Shown here: in pieces, positions 61,104 to 64,000 of the stretch
Layout: the number at the start of each line of letters is the position of its first letter
Position numbering within the stretch: position 1 is the stretch's first letter
NCBI RefSeq assembly: GCF_029227915.1
Contig: NC_079888.1
Coordinates: 13,067,001-13,131,000 of the forward strand
Source of the DNA: Hydractinia symbiolongicarpus
Lineage: Eukaryota; Cnidaria; Hydrozoa; Anthoathecata; Hydractiniidae
Direction: 5' to 3'
DNA: 64,000 bases
Translations under genes and position numbers: made by a program
The notes under the pieces: model-generated
The model's input: only the letters and a program-made list of their open reading frames with translations
Database searches by the model: none
What the model was told of the DNA's origin: nothing

Positions 61104-62182
61104 ACGGAAAAGCGGATCGAGAGGCTCGTTAGGGATAATGAGCATGGGTACATTTTAGAGGTAGATATAGACTACTCCGACAGACTACACGATAGACATA
61201 ACGAGTTGCCGTTCTTACCGAAACGCACGACGGTTCACAAGGTTGAGAAATTGGTACCAAATCTGGAGGACAAGCGAAAGTACGTGGTACACATCAGAGC
61301 CCTAAATGAGGCTTTAAAACATGGGCTTGAATTGAAGAGAGTGCGCAGGGTAATCCAGTTTAACCATAAACCCTGGTTTAAAGGGTACATCGATCACAAC
61401 ACGAGGCTTAGAACGGCTACCAAAAATGAGTTTGAGAAGGACTTCTACAAGTTCGTGAATTTGAGCGTGTTTGGCAAGACGATGGAGAGTATTAGAAACC
61501 ACCGCAACATTCAGCTGGTTACAAACGAGGACAAGTACATGAAGCTTGTCATGAAGCCAAATTACAAGGGTGGAAGTCGGGTCAGCAAATACCTCCTAGG
61601 CGTTGAGATGGGCAGAACAGAGGTCGAAATGAATAAGCCTGTGTTTATAGGCCAGGCCATCCTGGATATGTCAAAGCTAGTCATGTATGAGTTCCATTAT
61701 GACTATATGCAGCCTAAATATGGTTCTATATTGCAGCTCGGTTACATGGATACAGACGGCTTCGTTTACCACACACGCACGGAGGACTTTTACAGGGATA
61801 TTGCGCAGGATGTTGAGACACGCTTCGATACAAGTGCGTATAATCCAGATGATGGAAGGCCTCTTCCCAAAGGGAAAAACAAGAAGGTCGTAGGCCTCAT
61901 GAAGGACGAACTAGGTGGGAAGGTCATTACTGAATTTATCACTCTGAGGGCAAAACTATATGCTTACAAGAGCCCTACCAAAGAGGGCGGTGATCGCAAA
62001 GCGCAGGGCGTAAAGAGATGCGTGACTAAAAAATCCATCACCTTTGATGACTATCGGCGATGTCTGGAAGAGAGCGTTGATATCTACAAGAGTCAGGTGG
62101 TGATTCAAAACAAGGGGCATCGGGTATATACTCAGGAGGTGAGCAAGTTAGCACTAAACAGAGCAGATGACAAAAGGCCAAT
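61104..62182 (+). pseudogene. 5'-truncated protein-primed family-B DNA polymerase
   Basis: Palm and thumb part of a family-B DNA polymerase of the protein-primed type, as encoded by Polinton/Maverick self-synthesising transposons and linear plasmids. The open frame starts with an ATG at 61,071, but its first 11 codons are satellite, so that start is accidental. Numbering from it, residues 27-40 hold 'YILEVDIDYSDRLH', 121-140 the fingers motif B region (Lys126 or Lys136, Asn130, FGK at 134-136), 225-230 palm motif C as YMDTDG with the two catalytic Asp at 227 and 229, and 264-300 a Lys-rich block ending KLYAYK. Missing are the 3'-5' exonuclease domain, the terminal-protein regions and the motif A Asp-x-x-Ser/Asn-Leu-Tyr. 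Motif C usually ends in Ser where this has Gly230. Family members are usually about 1,000 residues or more, and only about 360 are left. The frame leaves family-like sequence near 62,175. It cannot encode an active enzyme as it stands. Confidence 0.9.
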
Positions 62183-62497
62183 TTTGTGGACATCAAGAAT
62201 ATGGAGGATCTTCGCAGGGACATCAACGAGGACCCTGTTATCCGAGATGCCTTGGCAGACCTGGGTATTCTCGTGTACTGCACGCTGGGTAAATGTTTAG
62301 CACCACTCCTGGTGTTCGGGCACACGGCGAGACACATGAGCAAGAAGGATAATGGCTCGGAGAATGAGGAGAACAGAGATGAGCAGCGCTATAGTATTAT
62401 TATCAATTAACAGCATCCCGAGACCATGGAAAAAATGGTTGAAGTAATCAAAAAGCATCCGGGAAGAGTTGCTGTTGGCAAGAGACTTGCCGAATGA
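62171..62497 (+). pseudogene. Coding-like frame after the polymerase, one stop
   Basis: Not recognised. In the frame one base off that of the polymerase, a reading frame is open from 62,171 (after TGA at 62,168-62,170) to a TAA at 62,408-62,410. It is then open again in the same frame to a TGA at 62,495-62,497. The first part is protein-like: an acidic, helical-looking start ('NMEDLRRDINEDPVIRDA'), then a hydrophobic stretch of about 20 residues ('LADLGILVYCTLGKCLAPLL') that could be membrane-associated or buried. It ends in a polar, low-complexity tail. After the TAA the frame reads 'METMEK'-like charged sequence with many Lys and Val. It may be the C-terminal part of the polymerase shifted by an indel at about 62,171-62,183, or the next gene of the same element. 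Both fit the sequence. The lone TAA suggests decay. Confidence 0.4.
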
Positions 62498-62645
62498 AAC
62501 CGACTTCGAAAGCTTGGGCCCCAAAAGGAAGAACTACCGTGGCCCATATGTGACATTTGTTAAATGCATGCGTTATCAATGTTTCAGAGTCCCAAAATAC
62601 CATTTATTTATTTGTAAAAATGATTTTGCGCCAATTACTAACTAG
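62448..62645 (+). other. Short coding-like frame, overlapping (unrecognised)
   Basis: In the polymerase's own frame, a 65-codon open stretch runs from just after TAA (62,445-62,447) to TAG (62,643-62,645), at the edge of the minisatellite. It has no early ATG. The part 'IREELLLARDLPNETDFESL' and the basic, aromatic part after it ('KRKNYRGPYVTFVKC') have the mixed composition of real protein. It overlaps the preceding frame between 62,448 and 62,497, so an indel in that overlap would join the two. It could be a relic of the same mobile element or chance. Confidence 0.25.
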
Positions 62646-63060
62646 CAGTGCCAGTTATTACGTGCCAGTTACTATCAAGCATTGCGCAAGTTGCTAACTA
62701 GCAGTGCCAGTTATTAAGTGCCAGTTATTAACAAGCAGTGCGCAAGTTGCTAACTAGCAGTGCCAGTTATGAAGTGCCAGTTACTAACTAGCAGTGCGCA
62801 AGCTGCTAACTAGCAGTGCGCAAGTTGCTAACTCGCAGTGCCAGTTACTAAGTAGCAGTGCCAGTTAATAAGTGCCAGTTACTAAGTAGCATCGCCTTAG
62901 TAAGTGCGAGTTGCTAAGTGACAGTGTAAGTTATCAAGTGCCAGTTACTAAGTAGCAATGCCAGTTGTCAAGTGCGAGTTACTAAGTAGCAGTGCCAGTT
63001 ATCAAGTGCACGTTTTTAGTAAGTGGCAGTGTCAGTTATCAAGTGCTAGATGCGAGTTAA
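62630..63060. repeat. Degenerate minisatellite, ~10/20-bp units
   Basis: About 430 bp built from variants of 'gccagttactaagt', 'agcagtgccagtta' and 'gcgcaagttgctaact'. The basic step is about 10 bp with a common double step of about 20-21 bp, and many single-base changes, so no two copies are long and identical. The left part uses 'actaactagcagtg', and the right part drifts to 'atcaagtgcgagtta'. It has no relation to the 182-bp monomer. It separates the mobile-element relics from the coding-like DNA at the right end. Confidence 0.9.
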
Positions 63061-63144
63061 TGCTCTAAGATGGAGTGAACTTTAGAGATACGGATTTTTA
63101 TTGGCTAAAAAGATTCAACTCCCGCTTTAATGTAAACAAGTAAG

Positions 63145-63177
63145 ATGGCTGACAATGAAAATGAAAGTGTGGAAAAG
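63145..63177 (+). CDS. Possible first coding exon, 11 codons
   Basis: The ATG at 63,145 is in a good context for eukaryotic initiation (A at -3, G at +4) and begins 'MADNENESVEK'. Read straight on, the frame stops after 18 codons. However, 'aag' at 63,175-63,177 is followed by 'gtgcga', a plausible 5' splice site. The next intron would be 63,178-63,262 (85 bp), with a pyrimidine-rich tract and 'cag' at its end. Support is limited to these signals and to the quality of the next exon. Confidence 0.35.
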
Positions 63178-63262
63178 GTGCGACGTATTTTCAGACTTTA
63201 GTGTTGATTACAGTACCACTGACATGTTCATACTTCTACATACTTTTTCATTTTTCCTGCAG

Positions 63263-63328
63263 GTGTGTCAATATTTAAAGAAAAGGGGTGTTGCGGATAA
63301 AGTTGTCAACAATTTCCGCAGAAACAAG
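63263..63328 (+). CDS. Possible second coding exon, SAM-like start
   Basis: After 'tttttcctgcag' the frame reads 22 codons in phase with the proposed first exon ('VCQYLKKRGVADKVVNNFRR' and NK). The spacing of hydrophobic and charged residues ('W/YLKxxGxxxxVxxFxxN') resembles the first two helices of a SAM domain, a five-helix protein-interaction module. That is a pattern match by eye over a short stretch. It ends 'aacaag' before 'gcaagg', which is the form of the minor GC-AG class of donor sites. If that donor is not used, the frame reads on to a TAG at 63,354, giving only a short peptide. An acceptor-like 'cttaaaag' at 63,431 is followed by a frame that soon stops, so the rest of the gene model is open. 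Confidence 0.3.
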
Positions 63329-63510
63329 GCAAGGCCTTTAAAGCTATATCTATAGCTAGCTATTTTATACTAGTAGCTAGCTAGCATTCAATTCATTACT
63401 TTAATAATATACTTCCATGTTTTCTTAAAAGATGGAATCTCTGCTTAAATATTTTTCTGACTAAAAGCCAAAATTTTTTGAGGCCTGTTAGGGCCTGCGA
63501 CAAATAGCTT
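63329..63510. other. Presumed intronic/intergenic AT-rich DNA
   Basis: AT-rich sequence with a small inverted cluster of 'agctagct' and 'tagctagc' motifs at about 63,350-63,385. It has no open frame of note. It may be the intron after the proposed GC donor. Confidence 0.35.
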
Positions 63511-64000
63511 TTGTCATGGTTTGGGATAGAAACTTTCTGCAAAGTGCCTGTTTCCCAAAAATTTGGACAAATTACCAATTTAAATCTTAATATTGGTGAT
63601 TTTTCTGGTGAAAAAATAGATGATGTGACTTGTACTCTTGAGGGATACCTAGCTCGCACAAAATTGATTGGTCGTACCCGTTTGTGTATCTGCTCACAAA
63701 GGAAAAAAGTGGGCATGGATTCATGCAACAAATTGCCAAGAAATGTAATGGATGATGATTCAGTCCAGATGACAATATTTCTTCTGGTTTATATAATATG
63801 CTTACAGTTGACTCTTCTGTGCTCATGTCACCTACTGGCACTATAGCTTTCAAAGGTTACAACACGATTATTCCAAAAAATGCAACATTGAACGTAAGTA
63901 GCAATAATGAAATAGACGAATGTGATGATAGTTTTGTAGCAGACAATTATGAATCTTTACAAAAACTGCGGCTGTTAGAAATGGCAAAGTTGAATCCTGC
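63511..64000 (+). other. Coding-like region, runs off window (gene or pseudogene)
   Basis: Unrecognised. Two frames share protein-like sequence. Frame one begins at 63,511 ('MSWFGIETFCKVPVSQKFGQ') and looks coding up to about 63,640. A second frame, open from 63,642, then takes over ('SSHKIDWSYPFVYLLTKE', 'GHGFMQQIAKKCNG'). It is broken by two consecutive TGA codons at 63,753-63,758 and then stays open to the window end (62 codons to 63,944 and beyond, ending 'LQKLRLLEMAKLNP'). A single-base indel near 63,640 plus a short indel or splice near 63,755 would make one continuous protein of more than 150 residues. It may continue the proposed exons at 63,145-63,328. The alternatives are a decayed gene, uncorrected indel errors in the assembly, or several small exons. 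Confidence 0.35.

Noticed and set aside
61314-62524. Open frames on the minus strand and in other plus frames across the polymerase
   Set aside because: They are shadows of the polymerase and following frames, with no protein-like character of their own.

Overview
The window is eukaryotic, most likely from an invertebrate animal genome. About 93% of it (1 to about 61,103, broken once at about 3,015-4,323) is one long tandem satellite array with a monomer of about 182 bp, roughly 328 monomers' worth of DNA, entering from beyond the left edge. To its right are a broken family-B DNA polymerase of the protein-primed Polinton/Maverick-like type (61,104-62,182), other decayed frames (62,171-62,645), a short A/T-ended minisatellite (62,630-63,060), and the possible start of an intron-containing gene (63,145-64,000). 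There are no bacterial-style operons, rRNA or tRNA genes, or CRISPR arrays. The polymerase type and short introns fit cnidarians or other marine invertebrates, but this placement is an inference from general knowledge and is weak.

Satellite. Every monomer carries recognisable anchors: an ACGT-N5-ACGT dyad, a 'ggccat' box, a 'taaggaaaa' box, a 'gacgtc' or 'cacgtc' box and an 'ggaatagaccga' box. Between the anchors sit interchangeable cassettes, giving several monomer subtypes (called P, Q and R here for the central cassette). Subtypes are organised into trimers (about 546 bp), four-mers (about 730 bp), a 12-mer (2,185 bp) and multi-kilobase segments repeated two or three times across the array. 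The part from about 8,100 to 48,900 is homogeneous and full of recent duplications. The left 7-8 kb and the right 12 kb are more diverged, with irregular junctions and odd-length monomers. That is the expected pattern of a satellite homogenised in its core and decaying at its edges.

The most interesting signal is structural. At the same place in different cassettes there are short perfect inverted repeats whose sequences differ between subtypes while the pairing is kept (for example TACGGC/GCCGTA, GACC/GGTC and GCTTAT/ATAAGC at one site; TTAGA/TCTAA and AGATCTT/AAGATCT at another). This looks like selection or a copying process acting on a fold in DNA or RNA.

The 1.3 kb insert at 3,015-4,323 is much more AT-rich. 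It carries a TATA-like box and the 5' part of an unrecognised protein-coding gene, with one frameshift, cut off exactly where the satellite resumes. The polymerase is cut off on its 5' side exactly where the satellite stops. So both non-satellite junctions next to coding DNA truncate a gene. Nothing in the window looks like a complete, functional protein gene. The many 60-75-codon open frames on the minus strand are a by-product of the satellite sequence.
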